Positions 35,305 to 43,331 of a DNA stretch of 64,000 nt are shown piece by piece. The notes beneath the pieces were generated by a model. That model was not told where the DNA came from, ran no database searches, and saw only the letters and a list, made by a program, of their open reading frames with translations. Where the stretch lies: positions 62,001 to 126,000 of the forward strand of contig NZ_CP021356.1 in NCBI RefSeq assembly GCF_003130705.1. The letters are read 5' to 3'. The stretch is from Rhodococcus oxybenzonivorans (GTDB lineage: Bacteria; Actinomycetota; Actinomycetes; Mycobacteriales; Mycobacteriaceae). The position numbers were made by a program, and so were the translations under genes. How positions within the stretch are numbered: position 1 is the stretch's first letter; each line of letters begins with the position of its first letter.

Positions 35305-35633
35305 GCCGTCTCCAACCGTCATCAGCTAGGGCCCGAACACACTCGTGCGCAAGAAGTGGCTACAAGACTACATCGCGCCGATCCCGTCCCGTGCATGCGG
35401 CGGATGCGACCCAAGCCACCCCAACCGCAACACACTGACCGCAATCCGTGACAGCGGATTTGAGTCGGGCCACAATGCGTTGGCGACGGGGAGATCCTCC
35501 TCTGAAATGTTTGCCAATGTGCCGCAGGGTCGCGAAGCGATCGAGTAGCCGACTTTCCAAGAGCCAGTTACAAGATCCCAGAGCATAGACCTTGGCAGCG
35601 GAGGCTGCCGTGGTCTATCGTTCGATCCGTTAG
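35305..35633. other. 329-bp stretch without a supportable gene
   Basis: A plus-strand reading at 35345-35470 (WLQDYIAPIPSRACGGCDP, TLTAIRDSGFE) recalls the tail of class I methyltransferases but has no start or core. Nothing else stands out before the riboswitch. Confidence 0.35.
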
Positions 35634-35735
35634 GACGACGGTGTCTCGGAAGTCCGGTGCAATCCCGGCACGGTCGCGCCACTGTGTGTCGTGCAACTCT
35701 TTTGTTGCCGGCGAGTCAGACCCTGCGCTGTCGTC
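35634..35735 (+). promoter_or_regulatory. Cobalamin (B12) riboswitch
   Basis: The conserved core is present: AGTCCGGTGCAATCCCGGCA at 35651, CGCGCCACTGT, and a B12-box GCCGGCGAGTCAGACC at 35707-35722. GACGAC at 35634-35639 pairs with GTCGTC at 35730-35735 to close P1. It lies 50 bp upstream of cbtB, so B12 should shut off cobalt uptake. Confidence 0.9.
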
Positions 35736-35785
35736 TTGTGCTCCAACCCAGCGGGACGCGTGTTCCCGAGGAGGTCTCACCACCA

Positions 35786-36001
35786 ATGACTTATCCGGTA
35801 GCTACCCCATTGTCTCCGTCGACGCGAGCGCCCATCCCGATCCGGGAACTCCTGCCGTGGGCAGTGTTCTTTGGCGTCCTCATGCTCGTGCTTCTGCACT
35901 TCGTCGGCACCGAGCAGGGCGCGTTGACTGTGTTCTCGGGAGAGTCCGTGCACGAATGGGTGCACGACGGCAGGCATCTCCTCGGCTTTCCCTGCCACTG
36001 A
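35786..36001 (+). CDS. cbtB: Cobalt transporter subunit CbtB
   Basis: The 71-residue protein has a single membrane helix (LLPWAVFFGVLMLVLLHFVG) and the CbtB C-terminal His motif ESVHEWVHDGRHLLGFPCH, thought to bind cobalt. GAGGAGG lies upstream of the ATG. It is preceded by a cobalamin riboswitch and followed 14 bp later by cbtA, the standard arrangement. It is the only B12-linked function in the window. Confidence 0.9.
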   Translation: MTYPVATPLSPSTRAPIPIRELLPWAVFFGVLMLVLLHFVGTEQGALTVFSGESVHEWVHDGRHLLGFPCH

Positions 36002-36015
36002 GCCGGGCCGCGCAG

Positions 36016-36768
36016 ATGAACTCCAGCACTGTCAGATTACTGCTCGTCCGCGGAATGCTGGCGGGTGCCCTCTCAGGGATGCTCGCCTTCGGTCTGGGCT
36101 ATCTCGTCGGCGAGAAGCCGTTGCGGGCCGCCCTCGCCTTCGAGGCAACCCATTCCGCCGAGCCCGCGACGGAAGTGGTGAGCCGTTCGATGCAGGAGAC
36201 CGCGGGGCTCGCCACCGGCGTGCTTGTCTTCGGTGCCGCTCTGGGTGGGATCGCTGCCCTGGCATTTTGTTTCGCGCTGGGTCGCATCGGCCGCTTCGGG
36301 CCGCGCGCCACGGCGGCGCTGATCGCGCTGGGCGGATTCGTCACGGTATTCCTGGTGCCGTTCCTCAAGTACCCCGCGAACCCCCCTGCCGTCAGCGATC
36401 CGGACACACTCGACCAGCGCACTATCCTGTATGTTCTGATGGTCGCGCTCAGCGTGCTGCTAGGAATCGTCGCGGTGCTGATCGGGCGATCCATTGGCCC
36501 ACGACTGGGTAACTGGAATGCCACGGTGCTCGCCTCGATCACCTTCGTTGCGGCAGCGGCTCTGGCGTTAGCGTTCGTCCCCGCAGTCAACGAGATGCCC
36601 GAATCCTTCCCCGCTGGCGTGGTGTGGCAATTCCGCCTCTCCGCCGCGGGGATGCAGACCGTATTGTGGGCAGCCTTCGCCGTCATCTTCGGCTACCTCG
36701 CCGAATCGGTGCTCCAGGCACAGACTCTGGTATCTCAGCGGACGATGGAACAGCCCCCGTGTAGCTGA
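36016..36768 (+). CDS. cbtA: Cobalt transporter subunit CbtA
   Basis: The 250-residue membrane protein has the CbtA pattern: helix 1 LVRGMLAGALSGMLAFGLGY, a loop with FEATHSAEP, then LATGVLVFGAALGGIAALAF and FPAGVVWQFRLSAAG near the C-terminus. It follows cbtB directly and both sit under the B12 riboswitch, so cobalt uptake is repressed when cobalamin is plentiful. Convergent with ccsB on the other strand. Confidence 0.9.
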   Translation: MNSSTVRLLLVRGMLAGALSGMLAFGLGYLVGEKPLRAALAFEATHSAEPATEVVSRSMQETAGLATGVLVFGAALGGIAALAFCFALGRIGRFGPRATAALIALGGFVTVFLVPFLKYPANPPAVSDPDTLDQRTILYVLMVALSVLLGIVAVLIGRSIGPRLGNWNATVLASITFVAAAALALAFVPAVNEMPESFPAGVVWQFRLSAAGMQTVLWAAFAVIFGYLAESVLQAQTLVSQRTMEQPPCS

Positions 36769-36809
36769 ATGGACGCATGGTCTCGACGCGTGCGGGCTGA
36801 CGTCCCACC

Positions 36810-37796
36810 TCAATTGAGTCCGGCGTATGAGTGCAGACCGGAGACGACCATATTGATGATGAAGAGGTTGAACAGCATGGCGACAAACCCCGTGATGTTG
36901 ATCCATGCCGCTCGGGTATCGCGCCAACCCGATGTGGCGCGAGCATGCAGGTAGGCGGCATATACCACCCAGGCGATGAACGACACAGTTTCTTTGGGAT
37001 CCCAGCCCCAGAACCTGCCCCACGCTGCTTCCGCCCAGATGGCTCCGAGGATGACGCCAGAACCGAACAGTGGAAAAGCGAAGATCGTTGTCCGGTAGGC
37101 GAGCTGATCGAGGACTCGGGAATCGGGTAGCTGTCGGACAAACCGTATCAAGGCGCCCGATTCCTCTGAGCTGTCGGAGTAACTGACTCTCAATAGAAAC
37201 AGAATGCTCGCCACTCCGGAAATCAGGAAGACGCCGCTGCCAATCGAGACGATCGACACGTGGATCGGCAGCCAGTACGACTGCAGCGCCGGTACGACTG
37301 GTGCGGCATCGGCATAGAGCACGGTGCCCGCGACGAACAATAGAATCAGTATCGGGATGAGGGCGAATACCCACAGGGTGCGCAGACTTGCCCGACGCAG
37401 CACGATCAATCCCGCGAGGACGGCAGCAGCGCAGGTGAGAGTGACGAATTCGTACATATTGCCCCACGGCACCCGGGCGGTGGCGAGGCCTCGCAGGACA
37501 ATCGATGCGAGATGAGCCGAAAGCCCCACCACGACCATGCTCATACCCATACGGCCGAGCCGATCCGAGCGTGAGCGACGGGGCGGCTCGACTAGCCGAC
37601 CGGGTCTGTCCGCAGTTGTTGTCACGACAGGTGTCCCGGCGCGGACAAGGGTGGGAGTGCGCTCGAGTGCGTCGAGTGCTCGTGTTCGTAGGGACGCGAA
37701 CTCAGCGCTCAGGAGGATCAGCGCGAACGCATAGATCACGACGGCGGTGGCGAAACTGAAATCGCTGTAACGGGCCAGGTTGTCGTCAATCGGCAT
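36810..37796 (-). CDS. ccsB: Cytochrome c biogenesis protein CcsB (System II)
   Basis: The 328-residue membrane protein contains the heme-handling WWD motif (WGRFWGWDPKETVSFIAWVV), the conserved WLPIHVSIVSIGSGVF and a C-terminal HSYAGL. It forms with ResB the complex that delivers heme to apocytochromes outside the membrane. The ATG at 37796 has GAGGA upstream and follows the ResB stop closely. It is the last gene of a tlpA-ccdA-resB-ccsB operon. Confidence 0.9.
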   Translation of the reverse strand: MPIDDNLARYSDFSFATAVVIYAFALILLSAEFASLRTRALDALERTPTLVRAGTPVVTTTADRPGRLVEPPRRSRSDRLGRMGMSMVVVGLSAHLASIVLRGLATARVPWGNMYEFVTLTCAAAVLAGLIVLRRASLRTLWVFALIPILILLFVAGTVLYADAAPVVPALQSYWLPIHVSIVSIGSGVFLISGVASILFLLRVSYSDSSEESGALIRFVRQLPDSRVLDQLAYRTTIFAFPLFGSGVILGAIWAEAAWGRFWGWDPKETVSFIAWVVYAAYLHARATSGWRDTRAAWINITGFVAMLFNLFIINMVVSGLHSYAGLN

Positions 37797-37806
37797 AGGT
37801 GGATCC

Positions 37807-39432
37807 TCATTCATCCTGTCGAGTCGCGTCGGGCCAGAGGCGTTCGCACATGGTGGTAAATTCAGGGCCCCATCCGGCGTGATCAGTCCGTGCGAGACCA
37901 CCGAGCTCGACGTTTGTCTCCGTGTCCGAGGTACCTGGACGGATTCGCACCCAGATTCGCCGGCGCTTGATCACGAGCGAGACAAGCAAGCCGGCCATCA
38001 TGCTGATCGCGAAAACCAGTACCCACTTCTGGGCGGGGTCGTGCGAAACCTGAAGGTTGGCGAATTCCTGTGCCCCATCGAACCGGACCTGAGATCCGTC
38101 GGGCAGCGTCGTCGATTCTCCGGGCCTCAGGTTGACCCGGTCCTGTTTCACCAGACGACCCTGGTTGATCATCTCGGAGTTGAGACTAAAGATCGACTGA
38201 GGGATACCAGTGTCCAAGCCTGTGTCACCCTTGTAGATGTCCACGGCTACCGCGGGGTCGCGCATGCCGGGAAAGACTGAAGTCAACAGTGTGCCGTTGA
38301 AGTAGGCGGTCGGGGCGAACAGGCCCTCGATCGCGATTTGGTTCTTGCGGCGTTCCTCCGGCGTCGAATAGGTCCCGCCGGGCGGATCGAAACGTAATGC
38401 TCCGCTGCTGAGGAAGGTGGTCGCGTCGTCCGGGCGGAACTGGAGCGATTCGGTGCGGGTCTGCCCGTCGGGGAAGGTGACCGTGAATTGGGGCGCGTAG
38501 CCGTGCCCGGTGAGGTAGATGCGTTCACCCCCGATGCGCAGTGGATCGTTGACCCTCAGCTGGTAGTCCTGCCAGGCGTCATCCCCCACGCTGGCTCCCG
38601 TCTGATAGGAGATGTTGGATGTGAACATCTCCGCCTGGCCGCTGTCGAGGTAGTCCGCCTTGAAGTCCTTGACCTGGATGCAGAATGGTTCGAGTCCGGT
38701 TCCATCGGTGGCGTTTCCAGTGCGGAACGAGTCGTACACCGCGGGTGAGGTGTTACAGAATCCCGGTCCGCCGTTGGCGATGACGATGACAGATCCTTCG
38801 TAGCCGAACAGCTTGCCGATCGCGACAGCGGCGAGCAGTCCGATGAGCGAGAAGTGAAAGACGAGGTTCCCGGCTTCGCGGAGGTACCCTCGCTCGGCAG
38901 AGACGGCCCGTCCTCCATCACTTTCGGTGTAAATTGCCACACGCCATCCACGCAGGGCCGCGCGCGCCTGCTCAGTTACCTCGTTCGTGGTGGCGTTGAT
39001 GACACCATGATGGTGGTGTGGAAGGCGGGAAAGGTTGCGTGGCACCGGAACTGGCTTACTTCTGAGTGCGCGGAGGTGATCGATGAGCCGCGGGATCAGA
39101 CAGCCGATGAGCGAGACGAACAGCAGCACATAGATAGCGGTAAACCAGAAGCTTCCGAATACGTCGAACAGTTCGAGCTTGTCCATCCACGGGCCCAGGG
39201 TGGGACGGGCGGCAATGTACGTGGCCACCTTGCCAGCGTTGAGATTACGCTGGGGCAGCAGCGCGCCGGGGATGGCGGCAAGGGCTAGGAGGAACAGCAG
39301 TACGAGTGCGGTGCGCATCGACGTCAATCGGCGCCATATAATCCGGGCCTCCCCGACCAGGCTGCGGATCAGTGATTGTCGAGGGGGTTTCTGTCGTGTC
39401 GGTGTTGGTGCGTTGCTGTGGGTCACGGTCAT
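37807..39432 (-). CDS. resB: Cytochrome c biogenesis protein ResB
   Basis: The 541-residue protein begins MTVTHSNAPTPTRQKPPRQS and overlaps the ccdA stop (ATGA). It has the ResB layout: paired N-terminal helices around LPQRNLNAGKVATYIAARPT, AGNLVFHFSLIGLLAAVAIG, a large extracytoplasmic domain (GPGFCNTSPAVYDSFRTG) and a last helix KWVLVFAISMMAGLLVSLVI. It works with CcsB in heme export and attachment. The operon's promoter region holds operator 3. Confidence 0.9.
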   Translation of the reverse strand: MTVTHSNAPTPTRQKPPRQSLIRSLVGEARIIWRRLTSMRTALVLLFLLALAAIPGALLPQRNLNAGKVATYIAARPTLGPWMDKLELFDVFGSFWFTAIYVLLFVSLIGCLIPRLIDHLRALRSKPVPVPRNLSRLPHHHHGVINATTNEVTEQARAALRGWRVAIYTESDGGRAVSAERGYLREAGNLVFHFSLIGLLAAVAIGKLFGYEGSVIVIANGGPGFCNTSPAVYDSFRTGNATDGTGLEPFCIQVKDFKADYLDSGQAEMFTSNISYQTGASVGDDAWQDYQLRVNDPLRIGGERIYLTGHGYAPQFTVTFPDGQTRTESLQFRPDDATTFLSSGALRFDPPGGTYSTPEERRKNQIAIEGLFAPTAYFNGTLLTSVFPGMRDPAVAVDIYKGDTGLDTGIPQSIFSLNSEMINQGRLVKQDRVNLRPGESTTLPDGSQVRFDGAQEFANLQVSHDPAQKWVLVFAISMMAGLLVSLVIKRRRIWVRIRPGTSDTETNVELGGLARTDHAGWGPEFTTMCERLWPDATRQDE

Positions 39433-40238
39433 ATTGGCAACACCACGTTGCTGACGAATTCGTCCCGGATCCATGCGACGAACAACTCCCAGTACCCCGT
39501 CAGCAGTGCAAGTCCCACGATGACGAGCATGACACCACCGAATATCTGGATGGTGCGGGAGTGGCGACGTAACCAGCCGACACCACGGAGCGCCTTCGAC
39601 GACCCGAATGCGAGCGCGATGAACGGCAGTCCGAGGCCGAGGCAGTACGCAATGATCAGGACCACCCCCCGTGCGGCCGTAGCCCCTTCGGTTCCGGCTG
39701 TCACGGACAAGACACCAGCCAGAGTGGGCCCGAGGCAGGGAGTCCACCCGAGCCCGAACACTGCTCCCAGCAGCGGGGCCCCAGCAAGTGTGGAGAGGTG
39801 CCTCGGAGTGGGCCGGGTGTCTTTCTGCAGAGCAGGAATCAGACCGATGAACGTCATTCCCATCAGCACGGTGATCGCACCACCGATGCGCTGAAGGAGT
39901 TCTCGGTTGAGTTGCAGGACACCGATCACGCCGAATACCGACGCGGTGGCCAGGACGAACACCACTGTGAATCCCGCCACGAACAACACAGCCGCGCCGG
40001 TGACGCGCCAGCGTCCGACGGTCTTGACACGAGTGCCGACCCCCGCTGCGACAACCGGCGTCTCGGCCCCGGAGACCCCAGCAAGGTAGGACAGGTAACC
40101 CGGCACGAGCGGGATGCAACAGGGAGAGGCGAATGAGATGAGTCCCGCCAGCGCTGCGGCACCCAGCGCGAACAGCAAGGGCCCCGTGGCGACCGCCGTC
40201 TGAAAGGTGTTTCCCCACTCTTGAGCCAGCACTGTCAT
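39429..40238 (-). CDS. ccdA: Cytochrome c biogenesis / disulfide reductase CcdA
   Basis: The 269-residue membrane protein carries the redox Cys motifs of the CcdA/DsbD family: FASPCCIPLVPGYLSYL near helix 1 and GLGWTPCLGPTLAGVL in helix 4. It passes electrons from thioredoxin to an extracytoplasmic thioredoxin-like partner, here the TlpA encoded just upstream. Start and stop overlap both neighbours by four bases. Confidence 0.9.
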   Translation of the reverse strand: MTVLAQEWGNTFQTAVATGPLLFALGAAALAGLISFASPCCIPLVPGYLSYLAGVSGAETPVVAAGVGTRVKTVGRWRVTGAAVLFVAGFTVVFVLATASVFGVIGVLQLNRELLQRIGGAITVLMGMTFIGLIPALQKDTRPTPRHLSTLAGAPLLGAVFGLGWTPCLGPTLAGVLSVTAGTEGATAARGVVLIIAYCLGLGLPFIALAFGSSKALRGVGWLRRHSRTIQIFGGVMLVIVGLALLTGYWELFVAWIRDEFVSNVVLPI

Positions 40239-40876
40239 TTCTCGGCCGCCACTCGTTCGATGACCGGTTGTAGGTCCTCGGTCAGCAGGGCGCGCAGGAA
40301 CACCGCGGCTACCCGGTGCTCGCGATCGAGAACCAGAGTCGAGGGGATCACGCTGGTGGGGTAATTGCCGCCCAGAGCCGTCAGGGTTCGCATGGGCGGG
40401 TCGTAGATGGATGGATACGACACCTTGTTGTCGACCACGAAGTCCTGCGCTTTGTCGCGTTGGGGGTCGCGGACGTCGATACCGAGAAATTGCACCCCGA
40501 GATTCTTGGTGGACTCGTAGGCGCGCTCAAGGTCATCGGCTTCTGCGCGGCACGGTGCACACCATTGGCCCCAGAGGTTGATGACCACGACCTGACCGGT
40601 GTAGTCCGACACCGCCCGGGTCTGGCCCTCGGTCATCAGGTCGGGACCGGACAGCGGACCGATCGATCCGCGTGTGTCGGGAGGGTCGTAGAAGATTTCG
40701 GTCTTTCCACCTGGGGAGACGAAGTCGAAAGTTCCGCCTTGCGCGACTGCGTCCGATCCCGACGCGCACGCGGTGGCGCCTATCAGTGCCACGAGGATAA
40801 GGGCCACCAGCTTGACTATGCGCCGGCCCGGGTTGGCTCCGCGACAACGAGTGCCCGGGGACGACGCGCGCGTCAT
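40235..40876 (-). CDS. TlpA/ResA-like thioredoxin lipoprotein
   Basis: The 213-residue product from ATG 40876 has a lipoprotein signal with lipobox ATAC, then a thioredoxin domain with the redox motif WGQWCAPCRAEADD and the cis-Pro region YPTSVIPSTLVLDR. It keeps apocytochrome cysteines reduced for heme attachment. It is the first gene of the tlpA-ccdA-resB-ccsB operon. Its promoter contains the TACTA-N7-TAGTA operator at 40998. As a lipoprotein it would be a substrate of the duplicated Lgt and Lnt. Confidence 0.9.
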   Translation of the reverse strand: MTRASSPGTRCRGANPGRRIVKLVALILVALIGATACASGSDAVAQGGTFDFVSPGGKTEIFYDPPDTRGSIGPLSGPDLMTEGQTRAVSDYTGQVVVINLWGQWCAPCRAEADDLERAYESTKNLGVQFLGIDVRDPQRDKAQDFVVDNKVSYPSIYDPPMRTLTALGGNYPTSVIPSTLVLDREHRVAAVFLRALLTEDLQPVIERVAAEK

Positions 40877-40997
40877 GGCCACACCATCCGGGCATGTCCG
40901 GCGGTCAGTCGGGTGACCGCCGATGGCGCGGGCGTCCGCCTTGTCACCGAGAACACATGGGACACCTCTGCCACCTTTCACGAACTACCAACCGTAA

Positions 40998-41014
40998 TAC
41001 TAAGTAGGATAGTA
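40998..41014. promoter_or_regulatory. BlaI-type operator 3 (cytochrome c operon / small membrane protein)
   Basis: TACTA-AGTAGGA-TAGTA with 5-bp arms. It lies in the divergent promoter between tlpA (minus, start 40876) and the small membrane protein at 41073 (plus). Confidence 0.7.
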
Positions 41015-41072
41015 GTTGGCGTCCTGGCGGTGAGCAGGAGGGCCAGGACTAGCGACGGAGACGGTCAATCGC

Positions 41073-41309
41073 GTGACAGAGAAATCGATGCATACCCGCG
41101 CATACCGTCGGGAACGCCGGCGACGAGTCGTCGGATGGCTGTTGGTGGCCGTAGGGGTGGTGATGGGACTTGCGCACGTGGTCACGCACCTCGGGCAATT
41201 ACATTTCTTACCCTCTGCAGGCTGGCAGGATTTACTCCTCGGCTATCCGATGGCCATGGCGATCGCCTTTGTCGGGTTTCTCTGTATCGCAGCGCGTTCA
41301 CGCGCCTGA
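41073..41309 (+). CDS. Small two-helix membrane protein
   Basis: From GTG 41073 the 78-residue product has a basic N-terminus (TRAYRRERRRR), helices VVGWLLVAVGVVMGLAHVVT and LLLGYPMAMAIAFVGFLCIA, and a connecting loop with several His (HVVTHLGQLHFLP). No family recognised. It is divergent from the cytochrome c operon and shares operator 3, so co-regulation is likely. No clear Shine-Dalgarno precedes the start. Confidence 0.55.
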   Translation: MTEKSMHTRAYRRERRRRVVGWLLVAVGVVMGLAHVVTHLGQLHFLPSAGWQDLLLGYPMAMAIAFVGFLCIAARSRA

Positions 41310-41515
41310 TAGCGTCGAAGACTGCCGCAAGGGGCTCCGAAGCGCCGGGCTGTTCGGGACTGCGACAACGTGAGCTTCAGAAGATGACCGGCCCGGCGCT
41401 CAGATTTCGACACACCCTCTGCGGATCTCACGCAAGATCGCAAGGGACGCAGATGCTCCGAGTTCGGGGACATCACCTTGGACCGAATTGGTGAGCACTC
41501 GTGGTCACCGTGCGC

Positions 41516-42154
41516 TCATCGGACCAGACTGCCTATTGCCTCTCGAACCTGCGCGGGGTCGTGGAAGACCGGGGTGCTGGTGATCCGTTCGACGGTCCCG
41601 TCGCGCTGAACGAGGAAGCTCAGCGGCAGTACCGGAGGCGCCGGTAACGCCTTTTGTACCGCATCAGCGTCTCCGAATGACGGGTAGTGGGCATTCAACT
41701 CGGTCAGCAGCGCGAGGGCGTTGGTTTGTTTGTCCTGGACGTTGACACCCACCACCCGCACCGCACCGGGTTCGTTGGCGTAGGCCTCAAGTACGGGGAT
41801 TTCCTGTCGGCATGGAGCGCACCAGGAGGCCCAGAGGTTGATCAACGTGGGCTCTCCAGAAAGGGCGGAGCCGATGTCGATTTTCGTGGTGGAGCCGAGG
41901 CAGGGCGCGGTGACGCCGGTGAGGTCTCCGGGGAGTGCACCGTCCGGCGGGGCTTCGGGGCAGGGGCGCAGTGCAGCCGCGGCAGCCAGCTGCGCCAATT
42001 CGGCTTCATCGACCTCGCTCGTCGAGGTTCCGTGGGACGCGCCCGTAGGAAGTGAGGACGCTAGTTCTGAGTCGTCCCCCCGCGGCCAGATTGCCGCGAT
42101 GAGTAGGATAGCCGCCGCAAGGGCAACTAGTAGCCAACGCATTTCGGCGCGCAT
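41516..42154 (-). CDS. TlpA-like thioredoxin protein (second copy)
   Basis: The 212-residue product starts at ATG 42154 with AAGGAG upstream and has an N-terminal anchor (WLLVALAAAILLIAAIW). The thioredoxin domain has the redox motif INLWASWCAPCRQEIPVLEA and VLPLSFLVQRDG. An additional Cys pair (RPCPEAPPDG, TAPCLGSTT) lies before it. It is probably an extracytoplasmic reductase or chaperone for copper or heme proteins. Unlike the first TlpA it has no lipobox. Operator 4 is 66 bp upstream. Confidence 0.85.
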   Translation of the reverse strand: MRAEMRWLLVALAAAILLIAAIWPRGDDSELASSLPTGASHGTSTSEVDEAELAQLAAAAALRPCPEAPPDGALPGDLTGVTAPCLGSTTKIDIGSALSGEPTLINLWASWCAPCRQEIPVLEAYANEPGAVRVVGVNVQDKQTNALALLTELNAHYPSFGDADAVQKALPAPPVLPLSFLVQRDGTVERITSTPVFHDPAQVREAIGSLVR

Positions 42155-42219
42155 CTGCGTTCCATCTCCTTATGAGGCGCACGCCGCCAGGAACGACGCA
42201 CCACCATCATCATCATCAC

Positions 42220-42238
42220 CTACTATCGTTCATAGTAG
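42220..42238. promoter_or_regulatory. BlaI-type operator 4 (tlpA2)
   Basis: CTACTAT-N5-ATAGTAG, perfect 7-bp arms with the TACTA-N7-TAGTA core, 66 bp upstream of the second tlpA. It lies in the minus-strand promoter; the plus-strand side has no gene. Confidence 0.8.
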
Positions 42239-42389
42239 ATGAGCTCGCGGGTGCGGCAGCCGCCCGGTCCCAGGGCACACAGGCGAGTGGTGTTGGGCTG
42301 CGCAGCGATCCGAAGACAAGTGGCGGCGTTCTCCGCTTCTAGCCGTTCGCGGCGCGCCCCCTGCCGAGGTGTGCGCGTGGGAATCCCTT

Positions 42390-43223
42390 TTATGCCTTGG
42401 AGAACTCTGTGATATCAACGCCTTTGGCTTCCAGCCACTGCTTCGGATCCACCTTCAGACCGGTGGGGTCCGCCACTTCGAAGTGCAGATGCGGACCCGT
42501 GGATTGGCCGCGGTTGCCGACGGTAGCGATCTGGTCGCCGGCGTTAACGCGCTGGCCTGTGCTCACCAGGGTCTCATTGATGTGTCCGTAGGTGCTCATG
42601 GATCCGTCGTCATGCTGGATTCGTACCCAGAGCCCGAATCCGGATGCCGGACCGGAGTCGATCACGGTTCCGTCAGCTGCCGCGTATATCGGGGTGCCGA
42701 TGTCGTTGGCGATATCGAGACCGGTATGTGTCGTTCCCCAACGGGGGCCAAAATCTGAGGTAAGCGTGCCGGATACGGGTTTGACCGCAAGGGGCTTGCG
42801 CGTCTGGGCCTCGAGTGCCGCTCTCTGAGCCTCGAGCGCCGCCCTTTGATCCGCGAACCACTCGCCCTTGGCGAGTTGCTCGACCATGGCGTTCGCATCC
42901 GGGAGGGAGGGAAGGGCGAGGACCTGTGGGGCCGTAGGTGGCACGGCAGCATTTCCAGGCGCTGGGGCCTCGGGAGCGCGGACCTCTTCGACGTCGGCCT
43001 GCACGGTATGAGCTTGTGCGACGCCCGTACTGGCGGTCCCCGCCAGCAGAGCGCCTGCGGCCACAGCCATGGTGGCCATGAGCGCTGTGTGGTCGCCTGA
43101 TCGGGCCGGTGTCCTGTGGCGTCCTCCTGCCGTATTCGCCGCAATCAGTTCCGGTGGCGTCACCTCGAAGATTTCGTGGTGCCAGCGAAGGCCGGAGCTT
43201 GTGCGTTTACGGTGCCGTGACAA
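42390..43223 (-). CDS. M23-family cell-wall endopeptidase
   Basis: The 277-residue product starts at TTG 43223 with AGGAG eight bases upstream and has a signal-like hydrophobic stretch (ALMATMAVAAGALLAG). A coiled-coil linker (EWFADQRAALEAQRAALEAQ) precedes the M23 domain with both zinc motifs, RWGTTHTGLDIAND and GPHLHFEV. It should cut peptidoglycan stem peptides. Operator 5 lies 114 bp upstream, inside the 3' end of lnt. The truncated M23 gene at 9.7 kb is a relative. Confidence 0.85.
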   Translation of the reverse strand: MSRHRKRTSSGLRWHHEIFEVTPPELIAANTAGGRHRTPARSGDHTALMATMAVAAGALLAGTASTGVAQAHTVQADVEEVRAPEAPAPGNAAVPPTAPQVLALPSLPDANAMVEQLAKGEWFADQRAALEAQRAALEAQTRKPLAVKPVSGTLTSDFGPRWGTTHTGLDIANDIGTPIYAAADGTVIDSGPASGFGLWVRIQHDDGSMSTYGHINETLVSTGQRVNAGDQIATVGNRGQSTGPHLHFEVADPTGLKVDPKQWLEAKGVDITEFSKA

Positions 43224-43331
43224 AACTGTGCTCCTAAAATGGGGTCTCTGACGTGCGGTTTTCTGTGGCGAACCGCGCTCGTCTGAGGAAGTCCTCCACC
43301 GAATGTAACGAAACGATATACGAACTTTCGT

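Noticed and set aside
37807..40218. A single 803-residue minus-strand protein covering ResB and CcdA
   Set aside because: The first 260 residues are an out-of-frame reading of ccdA; ResB starts at 39432 with an ATGA overlap.
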